Positions 45,350 through 54,372 are shown, counted from the first letter of the stretch. The stretch is 64,000 nucleotides of DNA from an uncultured Burkholderiales bacterium (GCA_903933115.1 CAIZIT010000063.1:118599-182598); one strand, 5' to 3'. Notes: a model not told the origin generated them from the letters alone. Made by a program: numbers and translations.

Positions 45350-46656
45350 GAGAAGGTTCTTACATTTTTCTTTAATCGTCTTTTCTCAATGTATTTGAGT
45401 GCACCATAAGTCATTAAGCCAATGATGGCTGAGCAAATTAAAAACGCACCATAAGCAATTGGCCATGGCGTACCTTCAGTCATCATAGAGAACTCGGACA
45501 TGCCCCCAATTCCAGCCAAAATATTGATGGGCATGAAAACCACGCTGAAAACCGTAAGTTGATTGACTCGTTTGTTTTGGTTGATATTAATAAAACCGAT
45601 GGTTGCATCCATCAGAAAATTAATCTTATCAAACAGAAAAGCGGTATGGCTGTTGAGTGAGTCAATATTTCTTTGAATTTCTTTGGAATCTGAAATTTGA
45701 TTTGCGGTCAATAATCGACCCCGCATGAGAAAGCTGAGTGCTCTTTGTGTATCCAAAATATTGCTTCGGATTCGTCCATTGTGGTCTTCCTCTTCTGCAA
45801 TGTCTGCCAAAATTCCTGCCGCTTCTTGATCCGTGATGGCTTCGCTTAATACATGTCGCCCCACGACCCCCAGTTTTGCGTAAATTTTCTCCAGTGAGTC
45901 AGCAGAAACTTCAACATCCGCCCCATAAAGCTCTAGTAAAAGATCAATGCTATCAGAGACATAGCCTGGCTGCGTCAGTGCTCTTCGACGCTGGAGTCTA
46001 AAAACTGGTAACTCCTCATTTCTCATTGAAAAAAGGATTCCTCCATGTAAGATGAAGGTCACAGGAACGCTTCGACTCTCACTCCCCGAGTCCAACAAGA
46101 AGTTGGAGTGCAAATGAATATTGTCGTTTTCATCGATATGAAATCTGGCGCTCACCTCCAAATCAGTTGCCTCGACCGGTAATGGCAGCTCCACCCCAAA
46201 ATGGGCTCCTACAAAGGCTCTCTCGGCTTGGCTGGGGTTGATCAAGTCCACCCAAATCGGTTGGGCTTGTTCGAGATCCTTGCGAGCGGAAATGGGAATG
46301 CTTCTGAGTCGATCCTCAAAGAGGTCGTATACATTGACCTTGCTTTCTCCAAAGTCAGGCTGCCTGTCACCTGCGAGTTCAGTCCTTCGGGCATCAGAAA
46401 TTTCCCAAAGTACATCGTTTTCTCTTTCTGTGGGAATTTTTTCCCAAAGAACCTTCGCATTTTCAAGACTCAATCCATCCAAATAACTGCCAAGTTCGGA
46501 TGAAGATTTTTTTGCGATGAAATTTTGCAATTCAGCATCATGCTGTTTTTGAATCAGCGTTTCTACAAAATCGTGTCTGTTCATTTTTTGGTTGTGGATC
46601 ATTCCATCAATCAACTTTTGCTTGTTCATCATATCGATTAATTTTTCAATAGACAT
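45346..46656 (-). CDS. CorA-type divalent cation channel with MgtE-N-like N-terminus
   Basis: A 436-residue protein. The C-terminal two membrane helices and the preceding long helix follow CorA: VNQLTVFSVVFMPINILAGIGGMSEFS, then a second helix ending in charged residues. The CorA channel motif GMN reads GMS here. The first 100 residues (HDFVETLIQKQHDAELQNFIA, then YLDGLSLENAKVLWEKIP) resemble the helical repeats of MgtE N-domains. That could act as a Mg sensor. The ATG at 46656 is chosen over the TTG two codons upstream. Confidence 0.82.
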   Translation of the reverse strand: MSIEKLIDMMNKQKLIDGMIHNQKMNRHDFVETLIQKQHDAELQNFIAKKSSSELGSYLDGLSLENAKVLWEKIPTERENDVLWEISDARRTELAGDRQPDFGESKVNVYDLFEDRLRSIPISARKDLEQAQPIWVDLINPSQAERAFVGAHFGVELPLPVEATDLEVSARFHIDENDNIHLHSNFLLDSGSESRSVPVTFILHGGILFSMRNEELPVFRLQRRRALTQPGYVSDSIDLLLELYGADVEVSADSLEKIYAKLGVVGRHVLSEAITDQEAAGILADIAEEEDHNGRIRSNILDTQRALSFLMRGRLLTANQISDSKEIQRNIDSLNSHTAFLFDKINFLMDATIGFININQNKRVNQLTVFSVVFMPINILAGIGGMSEFSMMTEGTPWPIAYGAFLICSAIIGLMTYGALKYIEKRRLKKNVRTFS

Positions 46657-47143
46657 GGACAAGCTCTGTGTGATTAGAAAGAGGGGTAAAGAGATGAAGC
46701 AGGGAAAGATTGATTTTTTTCAAGCCTTGATTTTAGTTGAACTTGTGAGTGGGCTTTGACCTTTAGCCGAAGTCTTCAATTTAAATTTTTAAGCAAATGG
46801 ATGGATCTTGATTTTTTTAATTTCAATCTGACCTCTCTTTATTGTTTCAAAATTTTGACAATTTATTTTTTATATGCTTTTATTTGAATTTATGTTTCAT
46901 TTCAGATGAATGAACATGGTGACCTTGATGACGATCTGATTTCATTTCAATGAAGCCTTCAAGTCATGTTGCGGTGCGTCAACAAACCACTCTTTTTTTG
47001 TTAAAAAAAATTGCTGCATCGATCAAATCCAATTCAAATACACACAACTTCCGAAAGGTAAGTTTCTGGTGAAGATCTTGATTGTTCTTTGATGGAATAA
47101 TTTTGAGAGTCGACACATTTTTTTAAACTTGGAGAATTTTGAA
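46657..47143. other. AT-rich divergent intergenic region before the porin gene
   Basis: About 490 bases between the divergent corA-like gene and the porin gene. It is conspicuously AT-rich, with several A and T runs (for example 46975-47010), and ends in the GGAGA site of the porin. A long leader and several promoters are plausible for a major outer-membrane protein. No ORF or clear regulator box was identified. Confidence 0.5.
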
Positions 47144-48283
47144 ATGAAAAAAACGCTAGTTGCAATCGCTGCTTTAGGTGCATTGGCCTCTGTTGCTCAC
47201 GCCCAGTCATCCATGGTCCTTTACGGCTTGTTGGACGCTGGAATTCGCAACGACTCAAACGTTGCTAAATCTTCTGCAGGTGCTGCTCAGTCTTTAACAC
47301 AATTTAACAACGGTGCATTGAATACATCACGTTTTGGTATTCGTGGAACTCAAGACATCGCTGATGGCATCAAAGCCAACTTTAAACTTGAAAGCGGCTT
47401 GAAGCCCGGAACAGGTGCCTCCGCAAATGCAACCAATTTGTTTGACCGTGCAGCAAGCGTTGGTTTGCAAAACAGCATGGGTTCTTTAGATTTGGGCCGT
47501 GTAACGACTTTTGCTTACGATACCACAGCCTCCTACACCATCGATCCATTGGGATTGGAGATGACCAACAACAACCAACTCACGGGTGTTAAAGCCATCA
47601 ACATCAACCCATTGGGTACTGCAATTGGAAGTGGTTTCTTCACATCACGTAGAGACAGCACCATGAAGTACATGGGTACATTCGGTTCAGTATCCGCTGG
47701 TCTTGCTTATTCATTCGGCAACGTTGCAGGCAATTCAAGTGCTGGTTCATCCACTCAAGTCATGGCCAAGTACAGTGCAGATGGTCTCAATTTGGCTTTG
47801 ACATCTGATAGCTTGCAAGATGCAACATCTTTGAAGCAAACACTCTCAACATTTGGTGGTAACTACACCATTGCTGGCGTTAAGTTGACAGCTGGTACAG
47901 TTCAATTGAAAACCCCCGCAGGCTATACAGCTGTTGCAGGTGTTTTGAGTGGTTCAACATACGCAGGCCCATCTGGCTACTTGGTTGGTGGTTTGAGCAC
48001 TGCTGATACAAAATTGTCTGTCAATGACATCGGTTTGACCTATCAACTCACGACTGACATGAATTTGGCAGTTGCATATTACACCGCTAAATTTGAGCAA
48101 GCTGGTTTGGCTTCCAACACCTTCAACACTGTTGCTGCACGTGTTCGCTACGCCATCGGTAAGACAACGGATATCTACGGTGAAGTTGACAACACAAAAG
48201 CTTCAAATGTTGACGTATCCAAGTCAGCTGCTGCAGCGTTGTCCAACTCTGGCTTTACTGTTGGTATCCAACACCGTTTCTAA
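47144..48283 (+). CDS. Gram-negative porin (Omp32-like trimeric porin)
   Basis: A general diffusion porin of the betaproteobacterial type. The signal peptide MKKTLVAIAALGALASVAHA is followed by QSSMVLYGLLDAGIR, the standard first strand, then RFGIRGTQDIADGIKANFKLESGL and a C-terminal strand ending in Phe (VGIQHRF) that is recognised by the BAM machinery. Length is 379 residues. The ATG at 47144 has GGAGA upstream; an in-frame start five codons earlier is unlikely. Neutral, common codons and two 3' stem-loops suggest high expression. Confidence 0.93.
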   Translation: MKKTLVAIAALGALASVAHAQSSMVLYGLLDAGIRNDSNVAKSSAGAAQSLTQFNNGALNTSRFGIRGTQDIADGIKANFKLESGLKPGTGASANATNLFDRAASVGLQNSMGSLDLGRVTTFAYDTTASYTIDPLGLEMTNNNQLTGVKAININPLGTAIGSGFFTSRRDSTMKYMGTFGSVSAGLAYSFGNVAGNSSAGSSTQVMAKYSADGLNLALTSDSLQDATSLKQTLSTFGGNYTIAGVKLTAGTVQLKTPAGYTAVAGVLSGSTYAGPSGYLVGGLSTADTKLSVNDIGLTYQLTTDMNLAVAYYTAKFEQAGLASNTFNTVAARVRYAIGKTTDIYGEVDNTKASNVDVSKSAAAALSNSGFTVGIQHRF

Positions 48284-48293
48284 GATCCAGTGA

Positions 48294-48347
48294 AGCTCTA
48301 GGTCAAGACTGAAATGAAATTATTTTTTTCATTCTTGGCTTAGAGCT
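48294..48347 (+). other. Long hairpin downstream of the porin gene
   Basis: AGCTCTA...TAGAGCT outer arms continue into GGTCAAGA/TCTTGGCT and TGAAA/TTTCA pairs, giving an interrupted stem of about 20 pairs closing ten bases after the porin stop. It contains a T run in the loop rather than after the stem, so it may protect the 3' end or be a processed 3' UTR RNA. Confidence 0.5.
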
Positions 48348-48432
48348 CTTGACGATTTGATGCTTATGTTTTTTTTCACCCTGAATGTCTAGGGTGAGTC
48401 TCCTTTATGTCAAGTTCTCCAAAGAACTTTTT

Positions 48433-48466
48433 ACCCCCTTGGACCAAATCTTAGGGGGTTTTTTTA
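48433..48466 (+). terminator. Rho-independent terminator after the porin gene
   Basis: ACCCCCT pairs with AGGGGGT around a 13-base loop and is followed by eight T residues. It lies about 150 bases after the porin stop, so the transcript has a long 3' untranslated region including the 48294 hairpin. Confidence 0.78.
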
Positions 48467-48527
48467 TGTTCATCGATGAGGATTTTCTTTTGACGCTCTT
48501 CATGCTTTTCTTATGCTCAAGGGGTGT

Positions 48528-49727
48528 TTAAAGTTCAAATATTTTTTGCTCAAACTGGTGCAGTCTCTCGGATGCATCGGTCTGGCCCACCAAAAAGTCA
48601 TCACACGACCAACTGTAGGTCCTAGGTGTGGTGTAGGTGGGGTGGGCTGATAAAACCATATTTTGGGCTATTTTCATGTGCTCATCCATCCTCACCAAGG
48701 GTCTTTCCACCATGTCGTAGCCTTGGCCGTGGCAATGGAGTCTTTTCTCCTCGGGTCGGCCGTTTTCTCGCATGTACTGGTTGTAGGCTTGCCAAACATC
48801 TGCACAATCGGCGCCAGGCCTCAAGAGGGAGGTGGTGAACTTTTGTGCTTTCAAAACAAACTCATACTCCTCCTTCATCTCGCTCGAGGCTTGGCCCAGT
48901 ACGCACGTTCTTCCGAGCTCTGCATAGTAGCCACCGACTCCAGAGTTCTCAATCAAGAGGGTGAATTGATCTCCCTCTTGAATCACCCGGTTTTGTTGAT
49001 GTCGGTTGGCAAATACGGGTGGAACACCCATGGGGCTCGAGGCACACAAGAACAGGCCTTGTTCGCTGCCATGATCGTGTCCAACTTTTTCAGCAATGGC
49101 GGCCACTTGAAGATCGGTCATGCCTGGACGAATCTGATCGAAAACAGCCTTCATGGCCATGTCTTGCATTTGGGCAACACGTCGGATGAAGCCGATTTCT
49201 TCCTCGCTTTTGATGCACTTGATGGCATCCACCATCTCCGATTCGTCAGAGAAGGTGGCTTGTGCGAGGGCACCCTTTTTGAGGCCGTCCATCAGGGCAT
49301 AGGAGATGGCTGCGACCCCCAGCAGACCCACCTTGGCATGAGCGTATTTGGCCATGGCTTTTTGCGCCAATTCTGAGTCGTAATGGGCGGTGAAGTGAGC
49401 CGATGCGTAACTGGGTGTACCCATGAACCGAGCAACCCCTCGTCTTAAGACATCGTCCTCATCTTCAAATTCTCGCACCATGTTGAAGGGGCCTTGGCCA
49501 ATGACCGTCATGCGGTCGTCGACTGGAAAAATGACGGTCACGCAATAGCCGTTGGTCGCAGGCACATCGGTGAAGTATTTCACATATCCACCCATGAAGT
49601 CGTTGTTGGCTTGCATCAAGAGGACATCAATCTTCCTCTCCCTCATGGCCGCTCTCACAGCAGCCCAGCGTCTTTGCATTTCAGCGTCGGAGATGGGGGC
49701 GTTGATTTTTTCTAATTGTGCGTTCAT
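48528..49727 (-). CDS. Creatinase-like M24 (pita-bread) family protein
   Basis: A 399-residue protein with the creatinase N domain (about 15-170) and the M24 pita-bread fold (about 180-390). The normal metal ligands are mostly changed: the first Asp is Glu260/Asn261, the second is Glu270 (YYAELGRT), the His is kept in CHGQGYD (His333), and the first Glu is replaced in SAHPTYTT. A dinuclear metal site is therefore unlikely, as in creatinase, which is metal-free. But the Glu that creatinase has at the SMEP position is His here. Probably a C-N hydrolase for an unknown amidine or dipeptide-like compound. It is the last gene of the catabolic cluster. Confidence 0.82.
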   Translation of the reverse strand: MNAQLEKINAPISDAEMQRRWAAVRAAMRERKIDVLLMQANNDFMGGYVKYFTDVPATNGYCVTVIFPVDDRMTVIGQGPFNMVREFEDEDDVLRRGVARFMGTPSYASAHFTAHYDSELAQKAMAKYAHAKVGLLGVAAISYALMDGLKKGALAQATFSDESEMVDAIKCIKSEEEIGFIRRVAQMQDMAMKAVFDQIRPGMTDLQVAAIAEKVGHDHGSEQGLFLCASSPMGVPPVFANRHQQNRVIQEGDQFTLLIENSGVGGYYAELGRTCVLGQASSEMKEEYEFVLKAQKFTTSLLRPGADCADVWQAYNQYMRENGRPEEKRLHCHGQGYDMVERPLVRMDEHMKIAQNMVLSAHPTYTTPRTYSWSCDDFLVGQTDASERLHQFEQKIFEL

Positions 49728-49862
49728 CGAAGAGCTTTCTCTTGGTGTAAAAAATGGTGTGGCTTCATGGGCGATCTTGCGCTCTCAAAGGACGATGGAT
49801 CCCAGCTTCTGCGAAGCGCTTCCTCTGGGCCAACAAGGACTTTACGATTTTTGCCCAAGTCC

Positions 49863-50825
49863 TTATTGAGCGACTTTGACCACATTGATCATCTTGGAGA
49901 GGTCTCCCTCTTCAAAAGCCCTCAAATTGGTTTGAATGACAGGAATGGCCTCATCCACATAGCCATCGTAGAACCCACCTTGGTGTGCCGTCACGATCAC
50001 ATTGCTCATGCTCCAAAAGGCATGTTCTGCAGGGAGGGGCTCGACTTCAAAGACGTCCAATGCTGCAGCCCTGATGGTTTTTTGGTTCAGTGCATCGATC
50101 AAGTCCAACTCGTTGACCACTCCCCCTCTCGCCAAATTGATCAAATAGGCACTCGGTTTCATGGATTTGAATGTGTTTGCATTGATGATGCCGTGTGTGT
50201 CAGGCGTGTAGGGCGTGAGGAGGACCAAATAGTCCGCTTGGGCAATGGGGGTCAGCGCATCCACTCTGGCATGCACTTCATCAAAGCCTGGGATCCCACG
50301 CACCGCGGTGCTGATGCCCAAGACACGCATGCCGAGGGCTTTGCATTTGGGGGCCAACTCTGCTGCAATCACACCGGTGCCATAGATCACCACGGTTTTG
50401 CCATGCAAGAGGGTGGGTGGGATTTTCTTTTCCCAACGGTGAAGCTGTTGATTTTCATAAACGCTCCAAAGTCCTCTGGAGAGCGCAAACATCATTGAGA
50501 GGGCTGCCTCAGAGACGGGGGGGCCGTGGATGCCGTGCAAATTGGTCACGCTCACCCCTTTGCCCAAAGAGGGGCGATTGGTGATGCCGTCTACTCCTGT
50601 CCCGAGGGCTTGAATCCATTGAAGTCTTTTGGCTTTCTCCAAGACATGCTCCGCCATCATCGGTCCAAAAGTGATGAGCACATCGGTTTGTTCGATGTAG
50701 GGATCCACTTTGGAGTGGTGATCGACCAAGGTGACTTCGATGTTCGGGCTCAGAGATTTGACGCGTTCAAAGTATTGTTGGCTCACGGGGCTGGGAAGGG
50801 TGAGCAAGATGAGAATGTGAATCAT
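49863..50825 (-). CDS. D-isomer-specific 2-hydroxyacid dehydrogenase
   Basis: A 320-residue NAD(P)H-dependent oxidoreductase. The nucleotide-binding loop is YGTGVIAAELAPKCKALG, and the catalytic triad is visible: Arg in NLARGGVV, Glu in DVFEVEPLP and His in VTAHQGGF. Family members interconvert 2-oxoacids and D-2-hydroxyacids such as glyoxylate/glycolate. It lies between the FAD oxidase and the M24 gene on the same strand, suggesting a late step in carbon recovery. Confidence 0.9.
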   Translation of the reverse strand: MIHILILLTLPSPVSQQYFERVKSLSPNIEVTLVDHHSKVDPYIEQTDVLITFGPMMAEHVLEKAKRLQWIQALGTGVDGITNRPSLGKGVSVTNLHGIHGPPVSEAALSMMFALSRGLWSVYENQQLHRWEKKIPPTLLHGKTVVIYGTGVIAAELAPKCKALGMRVLGISTAVRGIPGFDEVHARVDALTPIAQADYLVLLTPYTPDTHGIINANTFKSMKPSAYLINLARGGVVNELDLIDALNQKTIRAAALDVFEVEPLPAEHAFWSMSNVIVTAHQGGFYDGYVDEAIPVIQTNLRAFEEGDLSKMINVVKVAQ

Positions 50826-51223
50826 GTCAATGTTGTCAGGGGAAAATGGGAAGAAAGGTCACCACGGGTGTCGATGGGTTATCTTTTTTGCGGGGGGCTT
50901 AGGTCCCCAACTTGACTAGCAAAAACGCCAACACCGATATCCATGCCGATGCCGATGCCGATCATGACGCTTGATCCGTGACTTCGATTGGAGAGAAGTT
51001 TATCCACTCCTGCCTTCCAAGTCACTGGTAGAAGTACGGGTTCAAGTGGCTAACGGTGCTCGCCCTTTGAGCCGCAAGAATGATTGGGGACTTGGGACTT
51101 GGGGCTTTGTGCATCGGGCGTGAGCGATGGCTTCGCCGCCTGCAATGCATGAGATGTTCATTCGCTGGGCACGGCACCCTTGTCCTTGCAGATTTAGGAC
51201 GCAATGGGCGGGGCCAACCACCC
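50826..51223. other. Intergenic region with GCCGAT tandem repeat
   Basis: A 398-base gap inside the otherwise same-strand catabolic cluster. It contains three copies of GCCGAT with flanking partial copies (50943-50962) and a run of similar GGGACTTGG words around 51089-51105. No credible gene or RNA is seen. It may hold a separate promoter for the dehydrogenase gene. Confidence 0.45.
50943..50962. repeat. Hexanucleotide tandem repeat (ATGCCG)n
   Basis: Three full copies and part of a fourth of the six-base unit. It is non-coding and one of several short tandem repeats in gaps of this cluster. Confidence 0.8.
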
Positions 51224-52585
51224 TCAGCCCTGGGTGGGCTCAGAGACTTTACGGTGCCAAGTCCTCAGTTTGCCCGGGTTCAACAAACCCTGGGGGTCCA
51301 ATTGATCTTTGGCACTCAAAACCTTCGGGTTCAAATAATTGGCAGACTTTCCATCCTCCAGCGTGAAGACATGAGGATTGTTGATTTGTACACCATGATC
51401 GCGGTGAATTTGCATGATTTCATTCAAACGCTTTTCGTCCTTGAAGCGAACGATTTGAAGTCCACTTGCATTGACCGCTCCTTCCTTGGTCCTGATGAAC
51501 TCGATGTGCATCAGGACCTCTTCTTTCAAGGCGCTCTCCAAAGCTTTGATTTGTTCGACATAACGGCTCGGGTCAAAGCCGCTTTGGATGTAGGTGAGAG
51601 ATTTGTCCACTTTAAGGGCATGGAGTGTGGTGTGGTTCCAGGTGAACTCGAGCAGTGTGCGGTTGCTTTGCTCGACATCTTGGGCGCTTTTGAGGTAGGT
51701 GATTTGGCCTTTGTGTTTTTGCGTCAACTCTTGAACACCCAGCAAAGAGCTGGGTGCAAAGAGGGTCAAAACCGCATGTGCACCCGGCTTCAAATGAGCG
51801 GCGAGGGATGTGAAATAGGGGGTGACGCTCGAAGAGACAAAGCAGACTTCCTTTTTCATGTAGCCTGAGCCCACGCTCAAATCATTGGCGAAATGCAAGG
51901 CCTCATCAAACGCATCAAAGCACACAATGGCCTCCATCCAAGGCACATGAGGAGCCAGTGCAAACTCCAACTCCAAAACGATGGCATTGGTGCCATAGGT
52001 GTGGTGAAAGTTCAAGGCCTCTTGGCCTTCGAACTCCAAAATTTGTGGTTTTTCATCAATGCTCATCACCCGCACCTTCAAGATGTTTCCAAGTGATGCA
52101 ATCGGTCCATAGTTGATGGAGCCTGCCCCGCCAAACCCTCCGCCATAAAGTCCGCCCAAAGTTGCACTCCGAAAGGTCGATGGGATCCACCGCAATTCAT
52201 GCCCATGGTGTTTGGCCTGCTTGTCAAAATCGATGAGTCGAATGCCACTTTGCGCACGAGCCGTGCCGTCCTTGATCCAAAGCACCTGGTTGTAGGCACT
52301 CATGTCCATCACCAAGCCGCCCTCTAGGGGCACGCACTGACCGTAGTTCCCTGTGCCCGTTCCACGCAAGGTGATGGGGATGTGGGAGGTGGCACAAGCA
52401 CTCACCACGCTCGCAATCTCCTCCTCTGTCTTGGGTCGAACAACCACCTCTGCCGTTTTGTTCTCCAGTTTTGCCTTCAAAACGGGACTGTACCAATTGA
52501 AGTCCTGTGAGAGTTTGGCCACTCTTGTGGGGTCGGTGATCCAATCCAAATCGGGCAATTGTGCGGGTAGGGAGGAGGCGATCAT
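51224..52585 (-). CDS. FAD-linked oxidase (GlcD / D-lactate dehydrogenase-like)
   Basis: A 453-residue flavoprotein with a PCMH-type FAD-binding domain: VVRPKTEEEIASVVSACATS, TLRGTGTGNYGQ, then LGGLYGGGFGGAGSINYGPIASLGN. It has a C-terminal FAD-linked oxidase domain ending DPQGLLNPGKL. Such enzymes oxidise 2-hydroxyacids or related alcohols. The ATG at 52585 starts near the first conserved strand; a TTG 20 codons earlier lacks support. Its substrate is unknown, but its neighbour is a 2-hydroxyacid dehydrogenase, so the two may act on the same acid. Confidence 0.88.
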   Translation of the reverse strand: MIASSLPAQLPDLDWITDPTRVAKLSQDFNWYSPVLKAKLENKTAEVVVRPKTEEEIASVVSACATSHIPITLRGTGTGNYGQCVPLEGGLVMDMSAYNQVLWIKDGTARAQSGIRLIDFDKQAKHHGHELRWIPSTFRSATLGGLYGGGFGGAGSINYGPIASLGNILKVRVMSIDEKPQILEFEGQEALNFHHTYGTNAIVLELEFALAPHVPWMEAIVCFDAFDEALHFANDLSVGSGYMKKEVCFVSSSVTPYFTSLAAHLKPGAHAVLTLFAPSSLLGVQELTQKHKGQITYLKSAQDVEQSNRTLLEFTWNHTTLHALKVDKSLTYIQSGFDPSRYVEQIKALESALKEEVLMHIEFIRTKEGAVNASGLQIVRFKDEKRLNEIMQIHRDHGVQINNPHVFTLEDGKSANYLNPKVLSAKDQLDPQGLLNPGKLRTWHRKVSEPTQG

Positions 52586-52731
52586 GATGCTTTGGAGGTG
52601 CTCGGGTGAAAAAAGGCTTGAAGGGCGGGGGACTCTTGAGAACAAGATGGAATCAGGGAGCGCGCAGGGGTGAATCCGCGGGTGAGAAGGGTTATAGAAA
52701 AATGTTCGCTAAGGATTTTGAAGCGCATTCG

Positions 52732-52776
52732 CTTTGAAACTCACTCACTTTGAAACTCACTCACTTTGAAACTCAC
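52732..52776. repeat. 16-base tandem repeat across the permease stop codon
   Basis: Nearly three copies of CTTTGAAACTCACTCA (plus strand). On the minus strand the repeat begins in the last codons of the permease gene (EFQSE-stop) and continues past the stop, so the end of the gene looks to have been duplicated in tandem. Confidence 0.85.
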
Positions 52777-53581
52777 TTGCATGCCAGCCCCTTAGAGCCT
52801 TGTTGCTGATCCAAGCCATGGACAAGAAAAGGGCAACACCGGTGAGGGAGATCAACAAAAGTGCAGCAAACATGCGCGGAATGTTGAGCTGAAAGCCCGC
52901 TTGTAAGATTTGATAGGCCAAACCCGATCCCGTGCCCCCTGTGCCAGCAACGAACTCGGCCACCACGGCCCCAATGAGCGCCAAGCCACTGGAGATGCGC
53001 AAGCCGCCAAAGAAGTAGGGCAATGCGCTGGGGATGCGAAGTCGGGTGAGAATTTGCCAGCGGGTGGCCCGGTTGAGTTTGAAGTAACTCATCAAATCGG
53101 GCTCAACGCTCTTCAAGCCCAAGGTGGTGTTGCTGATGATGGGAAAGAGGGCCACCAAACTGGCGCAAAGGACCATCGAGAAGGTCACATCTTTGACCCA
53201 AATGATGATCAAGGGGGCGATGGCCACAATGGGCGTGACTTGGAGCAAGACGGCATAGGGAAAAAGCGCCATCTCGATCAATGGGCTTTGCACAAAGACA
53301 AAGGAGATCACCGTGCCCACAACGGTGGCCAAGCCAAAGGCCAAGAGGGTGATCTTGACGGTGGTGTACAGAGCCAGACCCAAAGGCAGCCAGTCTTTGA
53401 TCAAGGTCTTGAACATCAAAACGGGGGAGGGCACCAAATAGGGTGGGAGCTCCATCACCACCACCGTGCTGTGCCAAAGGCCAAGGAGGACCAAACCAAT
53501 GAAGAGAGGAAAGAAGTATTTTCGCCAGGCCACGTTTTTGAGTCGCTGGCTGCGCGGTTTCATTTTGGCGTTGATCTTCAT
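52757..53581 (-). CDS. ABC transporter permease (SsuC/TauC/NrtB family)
   Basis: The membrane component of a nitrate/sulfonate/taurine/pyrimidine-type importer. Six hydrophobic segments are present, with the BPD-transport EAA loop in LMSYFKLNRATRWQILTRLRIPSALPYFFGGLRIS. The ATG at 53581 has a GGAGG site and overlaps the ATPase stop by four bases. About 274 residues. Together with the neighbouring ATPase and NMT1-like binding protein it forms a complete importer. Confidence 0.92.
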   Translation of the reverse strand: MKINAKMKPRSQRLKNVAWRKYFFPLFIGLVLLGLWHSTVVVMELPPYLVPSPVLMFKTLIKDWLPLGLALYTTVKITLLAFGLATVVGTVISFVFVQSPLIEMALFPYAVLLQVTPIVAIAPLIIIWVKDVTFSMVLCASLVALFPIISNTTLGLKSVEPDLMSYFKLNRATRWQILTRLRIPSALPYFFGGLRISSGLALIGAVVAEFVAGTGGTGSGLAYQILQAGFQLNIPRMFAALLLISLTGVALFLSMAWISNKALRGWHASEFQSE

Positions 53582-54372
53582 GCCTGTCCCTCCTTTTGAC
53601 TGGCCATCAACAGGCAATTTTGAAGCGCCTGTGCGTAATGCATGAAGTTGGAGGAGACCATGAACTCTTGGTGCCTGGGGTAGGGCTCTTCGATGTTGAA
53701 TTCTTGCACGATGTGACCCGGTCTAGCGGCCATCATCACCACACGGTTGGATAAAAAAACCGCCTCATGGATCGAATGGGTGACGAAAATCACGGTGAGT
53801 TTTTTCTTGGCCCAAAGGGCTAGCAAGTCTTCATCCAATTTGTGGCGGGTGATCTCATCGAGCGCCCCAAAGGGCTCGTCCATGAGCAAGAGGTCGGGCT
53901 GCGTCACGAGGCCCCTTGCAATGGACACGCGCATTTGCATGCCCCCTGATAAGGCCCTGGGCAACTGGTTTTCAAATTTCAACAAACCCACCAACTCCAA
54001 GGCTTCGCTCACGAGGTCGTCGATGAGGGCCTTGGGGGTGCCACTGAGCTCCAAGGGCAGGCGAACGTTCTTTCTCACGCTGGCCCAAGGCATCAAGGTG
54101 GGGGACTGGAAAACAAACGAGATTTTTCGATTCGCCTCGTGCAGTTGTTCGATGGGTTTACGCCAAAGCAAGATGCGACCGTCGCTCGGACTCAAGAGCC
54201 CAGCGATCATTTTGAGAAGGGTACTTTTACCGCATCCCGAGGGGCCCAAGAGGGTGATGAATTCACCCTCTTGGATCTTCAAGTTCACGGGGAGTAGGGC
54301 CTGGTAGCCGTTGGTGTAGATTTTATTGGCCGATAAAATTTCAACGGCTGGCTCTAACTCTTCGTGACTCAT
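53578..54372 (-). CDS. ABC transporter ATP-binding protein (SsuB/TauB family)
   Basis: The importer ATPase, 264 residues. It has Walker A LGPSGCGKST, signature LSGGMQMRVSIARGLV, Walker B LLLMDEPFGALDE, and the switch VTHSIHEAVFLSNRVVMM that is characteristic of the nitrate/taurine/sulfonate subfamily. It lies between the permease and binding-protein genes. Confidence 0.93.
   Translation of the reverse strand: MSHEELEPAVEILSANKIYTNGYQALLPVNLKIQEGEFITLLGPSGCGKSTLLKMIAGLLSPSDGRILLWRKPIEQLHEANRKISFVFQSPTLMPWASVRKNVRLPLELSGTPKALIDDLVSEALELVGLLKFENQLPRALSGGMQMRVSIARGLVTQPDLLLMDEPFGALDEITRHKLDEDLLALWAKKKLTVIFVTHSIHEAVFLSNRVVMMAARPGHIVQEFNIEEPYPRHQEFMVSSNFMHYAQALQNCLLMASQKEGQA

Noticed and set aside
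46900..47000. Pho box upstream of the porin gene
   Set aside because: GTCA words at 46963 and 46978 have a 15-base period, not 11, so the porin is not assigned to the Pho set.
51080..51868. 262-residue plus-strand frame over the FAD oxidase gene
   Set aside because: Most of it mirrors the conserved flavoprotein on the other strand, and the translated sequence has no family features.
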